Program-made: the position numbers and the translations under genes
Notes under the pieces: model-generated
Told to the model about the DNA's origin: nothing
The model's database searches: none
The model's input: only the letters and a program-made list of their open reading frames with translations
Part shown: piece after piece, positions 11,139 to 23,385 of the stretch
How positions within the stretch are numbered: position 1 is the first letter of the stretch
Layout of the letters: every line of letters starts with the position of its first letter
NCBI GenBank assembly: GCA_013368315.1
Contig: JAACJM010000109.1
Span: forward strand, 186,001 to 250,000
DNA length: 64,000 nucleotides
Direction: 5' to 3'
Origin: Tetrapyrgos nigripes
Lineage: Eukaryota > Basidiomycota > Agaricomycetes > Agaricales > Campanellaceae

Positions 11139-12526
11139 TCTGACCCGGTAAAGAAAGGAGTGTGAATTGGAATTGGAATATTCTGTAACACGTACTTCCA
11201 TATATGGTCAACTATATAGGATTACATAGTAGTTCTCACGCATTCGAAGTGTATAAGCCACTCTCATAGTACTTAGATTATCAACATCTTCTATTCTTAC
11301 CATCGCCTGTCGGGCTTGTACCTAGGAACATTTATAAAATTTGTTCTGGGTTAGGTCTCGAGCATTGGGCTCGGTGAGAATATCTACATACAAACCTTAC
11401 AGTTTTGTAGGAAGAAGTAAACAAACTAATATGTACAAGTGTATCTTAGTATGGGGGTTTCTAGTATGAAGAAGTCAAATAAAATAATGTGTACATTACG
11501 GACTTGAGGGGCCTCATACTCGCCATGCATTAGCGTTGGCCCACAACTACTTCATGCCTTCTTCTGGCCCACCTCCGTACTAGTACTGCCAGCGCTGAGC
11601 ATGAGTTGTGTATTCAGTACAATAGGGAAAACAGGGTGCAATCTCAGAAGTTTTCAACGAACTACTAGAGCATAACGGAAGAGTGGAACCAATGTGGGAG
11701 GCGACAACGCAACGACGACGTTGAGAGGAAGCCCTATATGGACGTGGGACTATTTTCACAGTCTGGAAGTTTGCCGAGCGTCAGAATCTAGCCGAGTTCG
11801 ACGTGGTTGCTGATACTCCCTACTATCTACGCATGAAGCCTTTGTAGGCTTCGCGTGGCAATAACGAGGCCGTTATTTGATTGGTACATTTTCGTTAAGC
11901 TTCACCCGTGCGAGGATAATGATGATGGTAGAGAGCAAGAGCGGTTGTCAAGGAGGCAAGACACATGGCATGACGGCAAACGCTAGTATTGGTGGTGGGC
12001 AAATCGCGCCAGTGACACGGACGCTTACTAAGCTTCCCATCAGAAAACCCCTATCCAAACCCCACGACGCTCAATAGCTTCTTCACTAGCTCAGTAGAGG
12101 TCTTCGGCTCATCTTAGAAACATGTTTTTGGTATCTAGAAATATTCCTTCAGAGAGACTTCTGAAAATTTTGTTGAAGAACATTCATTTGTAACTACTAG
12201 TAATAGCTAGATGACACAAATATATAGATATCTTCCTGAACGACTCTTCAGATACTCTCTGAGAATGATGCCTGAAAACATGGCATCTAAAGTCAAGGAC
12301 TGCAGAAGCTATTGAGCAAACAAGACGGAAACAGCCAAACTTACCAAAGTCGATTACATAATCAAGCTACGACGCGTCGGTACGCGTCTTCGTTGATCAA
12401 CGAAGCGTGTTGAGAGTGGTAGGTGGTGACGCAGGCAGGTCAACGTCGCGTCTAAACTGACTTCTGGGTGTCTAAGGTACGTGAAACAGCCATTAGTGCT
12501 GTTTTCTGCCTCTGAGACTATTTTAG
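11139..12526. other. Gene-free stretch with a partial dispersed repeat
   Basis: No supported gene. At about 11853-11876 the sequence GGCTTCGCGTGGCAATAACGAGGCC resembles one end of the dispersed repeat described at 13414-13684, here without the rest. The remainder shows no motif. Confidence 0.35.
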
Positions 12527-12919
12527 ATGGGCTGTTTGAAGAAAGGCGCGTCAAAAGCAAAGACCAGCACACTCAAGAAAGCTCGCGCTGCCCTCAAAAC
12601 TTCAATACTAGACCCCGAAGAGAAGGAAAATGATGATACCAAGTTCTCAAAGCTTCAGCAGGCGAATCAGCAGCTGCAGGAAGAGAAGAAGAAAACCAAG
12701 GAACTCAAAAGGAAATTGAAGAATGCTGGAGAAAGGGAAAAGAGAGCAAAGAAAGCAACAAAAAGAAAAGAGGCAAAGGAAAAGAAAGAAGAGAGGAGGC
12801 AGTGTGATGTCTACACTGCTGCTGGTCGTCAGATCCAAGAGGTTGTCCGTGCAGGAAACAAGAACATTGCAGAGATTCAGCATGATTGGTATGAGGAGGA
12901 GGACGAGGAGATAGAGTAA
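12527..12919 (+). CDS. Hypothetical lysine-rich coiled-coil protein
   Basis: A single 130-codon frame. Residues 1-35 are basic (GCLKKGASKAKTSTLKKARA). Residues 45-95 form a strongly charged, probably coiled-coil stretch (QQANQQLQEEKKKTKELKRK, then repeated KK/RK/EK). The C-terminus is acidic (EEEDEEIE). It could be a small nuclear protein, an exon of a degraded transposon gene, or chance low-complexity translation. No family is recognised. It lies between partial and full copies of a dispersed repeat, which favours a mobile-element origin. Confidence 0.35.
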   Translation: MGCLKKGASKAKTSTLKKARAALKTSILDPEEKENDDTKFSKLQQANQQLQEEKKKTKELKRKLKNAGEREKRAKKATKRKEAKEKKEERRQCDVYTAAGRQIQEVVRAGNKNIAEIQHDWYEEEDEEIE

Positions 12920-13049
12920 TATACTGTCAAATTTTCATACTAATTTACTTACACCTGTTCAATACCTAGTATATGTACATAGAATCTCACCTGGGCATTT
13001 CCGAGGCCTATATACACCCCATAACCTCGAAGTGGAGGAGGAGGAGGAT

Positions 13050-13260
13050 TGTAACATGGAAGATGTAACGGCTGTTACCTGATTAGGTACTATTAATAAT
13101 ACTCTCACACGCTGCCGTAGCTATAAAAGGAACTTTCTAGTATTTTACTAGTAACTCTTACTACTCTCACCTCGCCTTAACTGTCTTGTTCATAGCAGCG
13201 GAAATATAAAAGCCCTGTCTTGTGAATTGAGGCCTTAGGCATCGAGAGCCAAGAGTTACA
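13050..13260. repeat. Possible solo LTR
   Basis: The 211-bp stretch begins TGTAAC and ends GTTACA, an inverted pair typical of LTR ends, and holds a TATA-like GCTATAAAAGG at about 13120. No matching 5-bp flanks are visible (AGGAT left, GAAGA right) and no second copy is in the window, so this is tentative. Confidence 0.35.
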
Positions 13261-13413
13261 GAAGAGCAGGTCTTGGTCGCTTAAGCGTGGAATCAGCTTA
13301 TTAATCTGTCCGCGCCGCTGGCAGGAATTGCCCACCACCACTAGTATCGAAAAAGAAGCGGATGCCGAGGTACCAAATTACATAGCCATACGTGGAAGCC
13401 CAGATTAACAAGA

Positions 13414-13684
13414 ACTGGGGTAAAGTGCCATCGCTTCGCGTGGCAAGCTACGAGACCCTCAGATCGGGGGAGGAAGCAAGGAGGAAAGACAAGGCGCACC
13501 CTGCTGCTGCCTACGCTGCCTTGGTTATGCGTTTGTCCGAGGAAGCCGTGAACGACGTCATGATGGTCTCAGATCTATGATCGATGAGCGCTTGCCAAGC
13601 GCCAATGAACAGGGGTGGGAGTTTGAACCCGTGGAAAAATTTTTCGAGGTCGACCTAAGTTAACTCAGCCTAAAGGCCTCGTAA
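13414..13684 (-). mobile_element. SINE-like dispersed repeat, copy 1
   Basis: The plus strand begins ACTGGGGTAAAGTGCCATCG, continues with CGTGGCAAGCTACGAG, and ends with TTAACTCAGCCTAAAGGCCTCGTAA. Read on the minus strand, the head carries an A-box-like AGGCTGAGTTAA and, about 45 bases further, a B-box-like GGGTTCAAACTCCC, the spacing of a tRNA-derived internal Pol III promoter. Copies 47134-48025, 51345-53777 (interrupted) and 62390-62757 share both ends in the same orientation. Head and tail also contain inverted TACGAGGCC/GGCCTCGTA words, so a foldback element is an alternative. Confidence 0.55.
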
Positions 13685-15731
13685 CAACGAGTCCCTTAAA
13701 AGGCCCCGTAATTGCAAGTCCATAAGATTTTGTTCTCTTTGATTCCAATATTCAAAAAACCTCATACTAGTTCTCTCCAGGTCAGTGCAATGATAGTGGT
13801 GTTCCTTGATTATGACTCGCTGAATTGAGAATATTTTGTTCTACAGACGGATATCGATGAGTTAAGTCTGTTGGAACTTATCAAAAAGGCGCCAAGTAAA
13901 TGGGTTGATGGCGAGCTCACACGTACCAAGAATAAAGCCTATCTGCTCCCATTGCGCAAGGAGCCTCATCCTGAGGCACTGGCTGTATTTACAAATCGAG
14001 GTGTAAGCGCAGTATCTCGAGGAGATCAGCAAGGCGTTAATCAAAGCAATGTGCGGTGATCTCGCACAGGCAGTGGAAAGATCATGTTGGACTGATCATC
14101 ATCGTCATCCAGTCCCTCATCTTTAGCAGCCGTATCGTTTGTGCAAGACGGAAGTCGAAGATCTCGAGTATGCTGCCAGTATGAATCTCTTCTTCGCATC
14201 AGACAAAATATTCTTCGCATGTTTGCTGCCCAAAATCCTAATGCTACGCTGTACCCACTGCACACACACAACAGGGGCGCGTAGAATTCCTCGCCCGTCT
14301 GTTACCCCATCGACCGCTGAACTCTAATACAGCCAGATATATATTTACTATCTTTGAACTCTTCGAGAAGACGCCTCTGTTCGTGCCCGCTGAATCTTGT
14401 CGTTGATAAAATGACATCTACTCTAAGACTGCTACCGTACTCATTTAACTTACCTCTCCTGTATCTTAGCGGTTGCCATGATCAGATAGATCTACAGCAT
14501 TTTAAACGGACCGCAAGCCCATCCTCCCCTCCACCTGGAAGTCGTTGATCCCGGGACGATGATGTACCTGTTACATATACATCTAGCTACATCGGGTTGC
14601 CTCCCGGACCCCCGGCGTATCAGTACTCAGTACTTGCTCCCAGTCCAGGCAATACACTCCTCTTCCTTCTCCGAATGTCCAGCCCCTGCCGGATGGGATG
14701 TAAGTATTGATTGAATTGGTAGTATTGCTAATTCGCTACTTCGTGTCTAGTGGATGTATTTCCATCGGCTCTCGTTGTTCTCAGTAATTTTAAAGCAGGA
14801 GGCACAAATTCGAAATGAATCGATTGATACGTTCTGAAATTTCGCCTGCTGGAGCTCATCGAAAATTAGTATCCAGTATATTTAGTCAGATGTATATAGT
14901 CTAATTTCCAGTCGACTGAGAAGATCGCACGTCCTTCGAGTTCACATGAGTTAGCTTCACAGCCACCGGAATGTTGTGGCGGCTTGGTGGCGGCTTCAAT
15001 TTTTTTTACATCCACTCAACATCCACTGAAAAAACTTTTGGCCTGGTCACAAGCACGCCCTCAAATCAAAGATATCTACCAGTGTAAATTTGTTTGATCT
15101 ACCTCTAATACACTGCAGCAAGTAGTACCTACATAGTTCTGCAGCTCTCGGTCACACACCTACTTGCGAGGAAGTGCCAAAAGTACCTCAGACTGACCCA
15201 AGTTGAGGAGGTCAAGAAATTTTGGCCTGACTGGACCCCTTACTCTCACCCCCCTTCCTACCTATGTGCTGCCAGTGGATATTCGGTCTGCCACCCCCTT
15301 GCTCCGCTCACATCAGGAAATGGGTAAGCTAGCCGACGGGCTTTTCCGGCTTTTTACCGCTTTTCCGCTTGTCGCGGCGATTTTGCACCAAAAATGCGAT
15401 TTCTCGGTGCGTCCCCTGCACTCATTATGTCAAGTTAGGACTTTCAAAAGTTTCCTTACGATATAAAAACATATTTTGAAGAGACGGAAGGTGCAATCCT
15501 GGACCGTACAAAGCGTGGTGACTGCCGAATTTTTGAACTTGCGGGAAAATTGACGTGGCCAGTGGCTGGCGAGCTTTTAACGACATTTTTCGCTTGAGCA
15601 AGCGCCAACAAGCAGCAGGTTTCCTGATGCAGTAGCTCATAAATCAACATCTTTCCTTGCCCTTTGTCATCGCCGCACGTTTCCTAATCCATTCTACTAC
15701 TCGACCCACAACGTCTCCGTTCGGAAGCTCG
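13685..15731. other. Gene-free stretch
   Basis: No supported gene. Several 60-90 codon frames on both strands lack family motifs and splice continuity. Confidence 0.4.
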
Positions 15732-16196
15732 CCGCCGACTAGTGTTGCACAGACTCGGCTCCGGCTTGCTACGGCTCGACTCGGACCATAGCTGCTAAAT
15801 TAATGGCTCGCTCTGACTCGAGCCATGCTAAGTCGATGCAAAACTCTTTGGTGATGTCGATGCAGTACTTGCATTTTTAGTGACTACCGCTAAATCCGAA
15901 GCCGCGGGAACAGTGCTGTCAAGGAACGGTGATTTGCAGGTGATTTGCAAATTCTATTCACTGACCACCAAACGCTTTCTGTTAGTAGCAGTTAGCATTT
16001 GTGGTACTTCAGTAAGCTATTAAGACTGTCTGAGAGTGCTGGGGCGGCCTCAAAGAGCCAGTACAACAGCGGACTTTTAGCATCGACTCCAACAGCTCAA
16101 GCCATTAGCCGACAGCTCCAGAGCCATGGCTCAAAACCGGCTCGACTCAACGGCTTAGCCGAGTGGAGCCGAGCCGTGTGCAACACTACCGCCGAC
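15732..16196. mobile_element. 449-bp hAT-like MITE (15740-16188) with 8-bp TSD CCGCCGAC
   Basis: CCGCCGAC occurs at 15732-15739 and 16189-16196. The element starts TAGTGTTGCACAGACTCGGC and its right end, reverse complemented, starts TAGTGTTGCACACGGCTCGG. The inner termini are rich in GGCTCGACTC/GAGCCG words in inverted order. With a perfect 8-bp duplication and no coding capacity it is best called a non-autonomous hAT-type element. Confidence 0.9.
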
Positions 16197-16894
16197 GGTG
16201 GTAAATCTCAAGCCTTGAATGGCTATTTATCATTGACTATTAAGTACGATTGTACATTGTACATGTTCAACTGAAGAAACTGATTCGGATGTACATAGAC
16301 CAACTGACTTGGTAACAGATAGCCATTGCTTGGTATGTGTTCAGCCTTTTTGATAGGTGGTGACATACGGTACAGTGATATCTGCGTTTGAACTTTGAAA
16401 GGATGATGAGTCCCATGGTCCAAGCTTCTTATTATTCCTAGTATATCTTAGCCTATAGAAAATCTGAGGCGAACCTTCTAAGCTGGCTCCCAACCCCGAA
16501 TATACCATCGATACCCGTGGGTATCCAGCTCTCGGGGATGTCGCTGATCCCTACCCCCTCTGCTACCGAATCCAGCCTACTTTCCTAAAGAAGAGCTAAG
16601 ATATGATGATCATGAATATGTCAGGAGCTGTCCAACGTCGTCGTCGTCACGATTCGGAGAAGATTCCAGATTTATGTTTCCTTGGCCATGTCATATAAGA
16701 CTTGAAAGCTTGAACGTTATCAGCGTGATAAGTCGGCCCTTCACCCTTCTTATCGGTACCCCTTCCCAACGGTACTGAAGCAGGTTCTTTGCCCTCCGAG
16801 CCTTTTATTCCCGAACTTCGCTGGCACACTGCAATCATCCACTTTATCATAACCTCTAAACTCTGGCCTCATACACTTCACTCATTGATTATCA
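16197..16894. other. Intergenic region upstream of the surface-protein gene
   Basis: No gene recognised. It contains the promoter region of the gene starting at 16895. No clear TATA box could be assigned. Confidence 0.35.
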
Positions 16895-18464
16895 ATGAGT
16901 CAATCAGGCACTCAAGGCTGGTTCTTCGTCGATGACACGGACGCTCGTCTTCTTTATTCCCCGGCTGAGCAGTGGGAGTTGAAGTAACGGGAGTACGATC
17001 CAAACTGGTGGCGATACCCTAGACAATATTGACAACAGCTGGGCGGGAAAAATCTGGAATAATACCGCTCATGGGACAACGAGTGATGGGGCGAATGTCA
17101 CATTTGCGTTTAACGGTGAGTATTATTTTTGTACTAACGAGGTACGCTCAACACTTACTAAAATTTTGGACCCGGACGCATCATAATAGGTACCGGATAC
17201 TCTGTATTCGGCAGTTATCTCTTCCCTGGACGTTCTCCCAAAGGTCGTATCGCTTGCTTTTTGGATGGGAACCCCGCTGCGGACGATTTCATCGAATGGC
17301 CCAAAGGCCAGGACCCTAGTATCTCCGATTCGCCGGGAAACATCGTCCTCACCTGTGGAAACCAAATACCACAGGGGGAGCACGAGCTAGTAATCAGCGT
17401 CGACAGCCTCATCAACTCTACATTTTTTTTGGATTATATTCTATACGAACCGATATCCACTGGATTAAATGGAGAAGATGGGGAGGAAGTGATGATGATA
17501 GGGAATCCTCTTGAGACGTTGTTTGCTGCGTCTTCGGAGTACTATGTTGTGGACTTTAATAGTGGGTGGGCGGTAAATGATCACTTCCCCAGTGTGGATA
17601 CGAGAACACCCGGTGCGTCTGTTACGGTGGATTTCAATGGTGTGTGCTTCTTCGTATTCATATGTAGGCGCGTTCAGAGTTGGTGCTAACGACTACTACC
17701 GCTTTTTTCTTCTTGGAATATCATTAGGAACTTCTATCCAGCTCTATGGCAACCTCGGCGTGGGAAGTAATCTCTCCAACAGTGCCATCTATCAATTAGA
17801 TGACCAACCCGAACAATCCTTCCCACTTGTTCCACCATTTGATGGATCTAACCTCTTCTTCATACAACAGTTCTTCAACCTTCCCGGGTTATCTCCTACG
17901 GAAGAACACAGACTCGTAGTCAAACACAATGGCACTGAGGAAGGGATGGCTCTCTCCCTTGATTACTTTGTTGTCGAGACAGTTGCGCCAGGGACTGTGG
18001 TATCTTCAGCGCCTTTGAATCACTCATCACCATCACCGTCATCGCCTGTGTCAGTAACAACTGGGAAACATCACCTCGGCGCAGGAGCACTCGGTGGAAT
18101 AATTGCCGGTGCGGTCGTCCTACTCGTGCTGTGTGGAATCGGTTCATGTCTATGGCTAAAAAGTCGTCGAAAGGCTCGGAACAAACGAGTGAATCTGGAT
18201 TCTACACTATTAGCACACACCGAGGTTACTAGGTCTGATTTCAACCAGCTACGTTGGGGAAACTTGAAGTTACAACAACGTTTAGCTGTCCTGAGTAGGA
18301 ATCAAGACGCTGAGTCCTCAGGACAACTTGATTTCGAGATCGTCGGGGTAGAGCGGAGGGAAAGTCAGCTAGTGGTTCACGCGGATAGTGGCTGGAGGGT
18401 GGAGCAGCGGAGAGGTGCAGATGCAGAGACACGAGAGGTCCCCCCTACATATACAGAGGCGTAA
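16895..18464 (+). pseudogene. Single-TM fungal surface protein gene with a frameshift near its start
   Basis: The ATG at 16895 opens GWFFVDDTDARLLYS, which matches the start of a family of Agaricomycete single-pass surface proteins (IDDTDxxIxYS). The frame hits TAA at 16985, while the expected continuation (STIQTGGDTLDNIDNSWAGK) is one frame over, so one base has been gained or lost at about 16980-16995. Introns follow at about 17115-17189 and 17640-17727. Two related beta-rich repeats are visible, with VTFAFNGTGYSVFGSY and GASVTVDFNG motifs. After a Ser/Pro-rich stalk comes one membrane helix (GGIIAGAVVLLVLCGIGSCL) with a basic stop-transfer (KSRRKARNKR) and a cytoplasmic tail. Apart from the frameshift it reads intact, so an assembly error is possible. 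Function unknown; a wall or surface sensor-like role is inferred. Confidence 0.7.
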
Positions 18465-18473
18465 ATTGGTCAA

Positions 18474-18620
18474 ATTGTACTTTCACTTTCATTAGGTTGT
18501 ACTTTCACTTTCATTAAGTTGTACTTTCACTTTCATTAGGTTGTACTTTCACTTTCATTGGGTTGTTCTTTCACTTTCATTAGGTTGTACTTTCATTTTC
18601 ATTAGGTTGTGCTTTCATTG
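18474..18620 (+). repeat. 22-bp tandem repeat, about six to seven copies
   Basis: The unit TTGTACTTTCACTTTCATTAGG repeats with small variations directly after the stop codon at 18464, so it lies in the presumed 3' UTR of the surface-protein gene. The last copies are degenerate (TTGTGCTTTCATTGG). Confidence 0.9.
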
Positions 18621-19371
18621 GATTCGCTGATATGTAATTCAATTGTATTATTATTGTATATCCAACGCGATACCGACAGATGGGGAGAACTAAAAAGCAT
18701 GCCTGCGTACATAGTAGGTGTTCTTCAAGTTATAATCTGGGGCTTCCACGCAAGGGGAGTCAGGATGGTGTAGAGCCATATAGGGATGGTTAGTTAGTCC
18801 AGCCATCAGGCTGTTAAAAACTTTTTTGGAATACCCCTATCTGAGGGTGTGGACAGGGCTTTTGGGGACTATGACCAGTAAAGCCAGCTTGAAATAACAT
18901 TTCAGAGCCTCTGCCATTGTACAAATGAGCTCTAAAGGGTGTCAAGGAGTGAGATGGTCAAGAGTAGTTATTGTGCAGACAGGATGATATTATCTTTGGA
19001 GATAAGTAAATGTCTATGTGATTTATTATTTCCTAATATGGTATATCTTGCTTACGTACAGTTAGTTAGTCCAGCCGTCAGGCCCCTTGCTTCCGCGTGT
19101 GGCTATGCAATTTCCAAATTGGAAGGCATTGAGGCGAGATTACCGAGCACAGCAACTTCTGTCAGCAAGCTTCAAGGGCAATCTGGTATGAGGAAATCTC
19201 TTGCTTTCTGAGTATTTATTGCCTCGACATGGTACAAAGCCAAGTGGCATAAAGCGAGAGTAACTAGGCGCGACGCGTCAAGTTGACATGTGACCGTACT
19301 CCCACGCAAAAATTTGGTGTTCACCTGGACACATCGTATGATAATGGTACCCAGTTTCTTTCTGCTCCTCC
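18621..19371. other. Intergenic region upstream of the cyclase gene
   Basis: No gene recognised. The word GTTAGTTAGTCCAGCC followed by RTCAGGC occurs at about 18789 and 19060, a short direct repeat of unknown meaning. Confidence 0.35.
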
Positions 19372-22314
19372 ATGTACAACCGTATAGACGTACCGACATC
19401 AGGTGAAGAAACCTTTACCAACTATGCAAGATGGAGACTTTTAGTAAATGATGGCGGTCGTCACACTTGGCATTACCTCCAGACTGACGAGGAATGTGCG
19501 GAATGGCCTCAGAATACGGTAGACAAATTCTGGCTGGGATTGGAGACGGTGAGTAATATCTAATGTGATAAAAGAAGTACCTGTGCTCATTTGCAGCAGA
19601 ATGTACCCAAACTACCTCGAGCAAAAGACGCGTTTGAAGCCGCGAAGAACGGGTATACGTTTTACAAGCATCTTCAGTCGGACGATGGACATTGGTCTGG
19701 AGAATATGGCGGTCCCATGTTTCTCCTTCCAGGACTAGTCATCAGCTCATACATCTCTGGAATGTCGTTCAAGGACGCAGAACGCCGAGAAATGATTCGC
19801 TATCTCATTAACCGCGCTCATCCCGAAGACGGAGGCTGGGGAATGTGAGTACAGCTCATCCGTGTTTCCTCTCCTTCTCCACCTCTGACTTCTTCCTACC
19901 TCATAATAGCCACATAGAAGGCCACTCCACCGTCTTCGGCACCGCTCTCAACTACGTCTCTCTCCGTCTCCTAGGCATGTCCCCGGACCACCCCGTCTGC
20001 ACTAAAGCTCGCGGCACCCTACACAAACTCGGCGGAGCCTGTGCCATACCCGCCTGGGGTAAATTCTGGCTATCCCTCCTCAACGTCTACGATTGGGCAG
20101 GAAACAACCCCGTCCCTCCCGAACTCTGGCTTCTCCCCGAATGGCTTCCTTTCCACCCAAGTAAATGGTGGATCCACACTCGGGCGGTGTACATCCCAAT
20201 GAGTTACCTCTATGGCCTACGCGTCAAGGCTCCAGAGGACGATCTCATCCTCTCATTGAGGGAGGAACTATACCCACAGGATTTCTACTCGATAGACTGG
20301 CCCGCTCAACGAAACAACATCTCCAAAGCCGACTTGTATTCGCCCCATTCCATGCTATTCGATATGATCGCCGTTATCCTATCCTCTTACGAACTCTGTT
20401 CCATCCCTCCCCTGCGCCGAGCAGCCTTAGACAAAGCCTACAAACTCGTCGTCATGGATGACGAAAACACCTCGTACCAAACTCTCGCTCCCGTTGGTAA
20501 AATGTTCAACCTCGTCGCTCGTGTCTATACCGAAGGCCGATCTTCCGACGCATGGCGTCTCCACGAAGAAAAAACGTGCAGACTTTATGTGGCTCGGAAA
20601 AGAAGGAATGATGGTATGCGGGACAAATGGATCTCAGTTGTGGGATATTGGGTTTATTGCGCAGGCGGTTTGTGAGACGGGGTTGGCGGAGATGGAGGAG
20701 AATAGGACGAGTTTGTTGAAAGCGCTTGAGTGGTTGGAGGGGGGACAGATGGTGGAGGATCCAAAGTGGTACAAGGAGGCGTATAGGCATAGGACGAAGG
20801 GGGCTTGGGGGTTTAGTACGAGGGAACAAGGGTATACGGTTAGTGATTGTACGGGAGAAGGGTTGAAGGCGACTATTTACTTGCAGAATCTTGAGTATGT
20901 GTTCCTTGCTTTTCTCGCATTCTGATCTTCTGACCACTGCCGTAGCTTCACACCCAACTTCATCTCTGAAGAACGACTATGCTGGGCCGTGGACACGCTA
21001 CTGTCGTTACAAAATCCCAATGGAGGGTTTGCTAGTTATGAGCTTGTTCGTGGGCCTCATTGGCTAGAGCTTTTGAACCCTGCCGAAGTTTTCGGTACGT
21101 TTCTGTTACTTGGTTTGCCTTTGCCTTTGCGCCGAGACTTTACTCTTTGGTGTACTGACGAGATGTGTATGTTGATACATAGGTGATATCATGACAGAAT
21201 ACTGTTACCCAGAATGTACGACCTCTGTCATAACCTCACTCTCCATCTTCCGGAAACATATTCCTCATTACCGGTCAAAAGACATTGAGTACGTCTATTC
21301 CTTTTTCTCTTTTCTTTTGTTAACACGCCATCGTACTCACTACATACCCATCCTCCCACTTAACCCCCAAAACAGAACCACCATCCATAAAGCAATCAAT
21401 TACCTCCACACCGCCCAGAAACCCACCGGTGGCTGGGTCGGTTCCTGGGGAATCTGTTTCACCTACGCGACAATGTTTGCTTGCGAATCCCTCGCTCTTG
21501 TCGGAGAAACATATGAGAATAGTGTTTACTCAAGGAGAGCTTGTGAGTTTTTGTTGGGAAAGCAGAAGGAGGATGGGGGTTGGGGGGAAAGTTATAAGGT
21601 GGGTTTTTTTTTTTTTTTTTTTTTTTGGGCAGCTACTAAACCGTTTTTTCCTTTTTTTTTTTTTCAAACAAATCTTTGTGCTCCATATAGTCATGCGAAC
21701 AAGCCGCATGGGTCGAACACGCCAACACCCAGATCGTTCAAACGTGCTGGGCAGCAATGGCGTTGATGTATGCTGGGTATCCACGTGCGGAACCGATAGA
21801 GAAAGCGGTCAAGTTGGTGATGAGTAGGCAGCTTGATGTGAGTTCTTCTCCTTTTCTTCTGTTTTCGCCTCCTTCTCTGTTTTGCTACTGTCTTTTCTCT
21901 CTCTCCTATTTGTCTCTTTCGTTTTTTTTTAAAAAAGTTTTTTTTGGTTTCATCTTCGTCGATAACTAACCATCTCACCCCCTCCCCCATCGTTGTCACA
22001 AACAGGACGGCTCCTGGCCCCAAGAAGCCATCGAAGGCATCTTCAACAAAACCTGTGCCATTTCGTATCCCAACTTCAAGTTTTCGTTCCCGATCTGGAT
22101 GTTGGGTAAGGCTCATTGGTATTTGAAGAAATTGAGAGGAGAGTCGGTGCCTGAGGGGGCTGGGGAGGTGGTTGTTAGGCATAGGAGGGAGAAGCCTGGG
22201 ATGGATGAGGCGAGGGCGAAGGTTAAGGCGAATGGGATCTATGCTAATGGCAATGGTGTCAACGGCAATGGCAATGGTGTGCACGGAAATGGTAACGGTG
22301 TTAACGGATACTAG
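19372..22314 (+). CDS. ERG7: Oxidosqualene cyclase (lanosterol synthase type), eight exons, one frameshift
   Basis: Cyclises 2,3-oxidosqualene in sterol synthesis, an ER/lipid-droplet membrane reaction. Proposed exons: 19372-19548, 19597-19844, 19910-20894, 20946-21094, 21183-21288, 21376-21598, 21691-21837, 22006-22314; all junctions are GT-AG and in phase. Family landmarks: GRHTWHYL near the N-terminus, [50 protein letters not shown] (active-site His as in fungal ERG7), [19 protein letters not shown], and the catalytic Asp in SDCTGEG (Gly where DCTAE is the classic form). Repeated QW motifs (QxxxGxW) are present, for example KEDGGWG and DGSWPQE. The reading frame breaks at the six-A run 20569-20574; removing one A restores [12 protein letters not shown]. 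The C-terminus ends in an unusual Asn-Gly-rich tail encoded by a simple repeat (22230-22310). Intron 6 holds a T run of about 20. Confidence 0.92.
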
Positions 22315-23385
22315 ACTGAAACGGGACGGGGCATGGGCGGTCGGGAGTGTGAGGCTGGGTATCGGTGTGCGAGAAGACACTGGACAATGAATGGGTTTTG
22401 AGATACTTGTGCTATGCTTATGCTGTTCGATAGCTACATAGAGGAGTCTTGGAGGATTCTTGATTCGTATACCCAGTATGCTTGTACTGTATCATCGATT
22501 AATCATGATGCTGGCAAAGAAGTGCATTGCGAATGTATTTCTTTGTGTTTTCTTGGTGTATTTTCCTCGTTTTGATGAACGATCTGATCTATACCTTTTA
22601 CTTTGCTTTCGATAAGGTAGGTCTACAAGTATCGACGGAGGAAAGTGTTACATGGGAGGCCGCGACTGAACTGAGAAACATGAACTCAATTCCGTGGCCA
22701 CGAACCACTACTCTCAGACTCATCCGAAAGGCCGTATCCGTCTCAGGGACGCTATCAAAAAGGTTTACGGTCCTCAGCTAAACAGAGATCTCAATCTCTC
22801 AGACAGACGCCTCCAAAGCGTACTCATTAGCCACATATCGTATGCAGGTCCTCTATTGATCTAAATAAATTCAAGTCATTCATTCTAAATACTAAGTACA
22901 ATTGCAAGCTTGGTAAATGCTCAAAATTTTAAGCTCCTTCGACCCCCTTATATTGAATCATGTTAGGGAATGGAGCATAAACCATCTATGATGAGGTGAG
23001 AACATGATTACTTGGAAAATGTAGAGAAAAAATACTCACATCGCGGTAAACACCTTGTAGTCTCATTCTCATCAGACATTTCCCGGAAACAAAGGCACCT
23101 TCAGGGCTCAGCCAGGCCTCATCAGGAAAAAATAATCGGCTACAATGTTCCCACCCATGATATCTGAATCTCGGTAAATCACAACCGAGGCTCCGGAGCG
23201 TCAGGAGCATCGGGTAGGCCCCGTAGTCGCCATTGGTGGATGTGTAGCTGTCAGTAGTCTTAGTAACTACTGAGTCAACTTACATAGTTGGATAGTGAAA
23301 GAGGACCTGGAAAACCCATTCCGCCAATCATAAAAGAGGATGTCAATGATATTTTCCCGTTGTTATCAGTGTAAGTAAGTGATAG
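22315..23385. other. Intergenic region between the cyclase and the transposase
   Basis: No gene recognised. It should hold the downstream end of the Plavaka element, but no terminal inverted repeat or target duplication could be matched by eye. Confidence 0.4.

Noticed and set aside
21691..22380. Minus-strand frame of 229 codons
   Set aside because: It is antisense to exons 7-8 and intron 7 of the cyclase; its low-complexity composition comes from the NG repeat and pyrimidine tracts.
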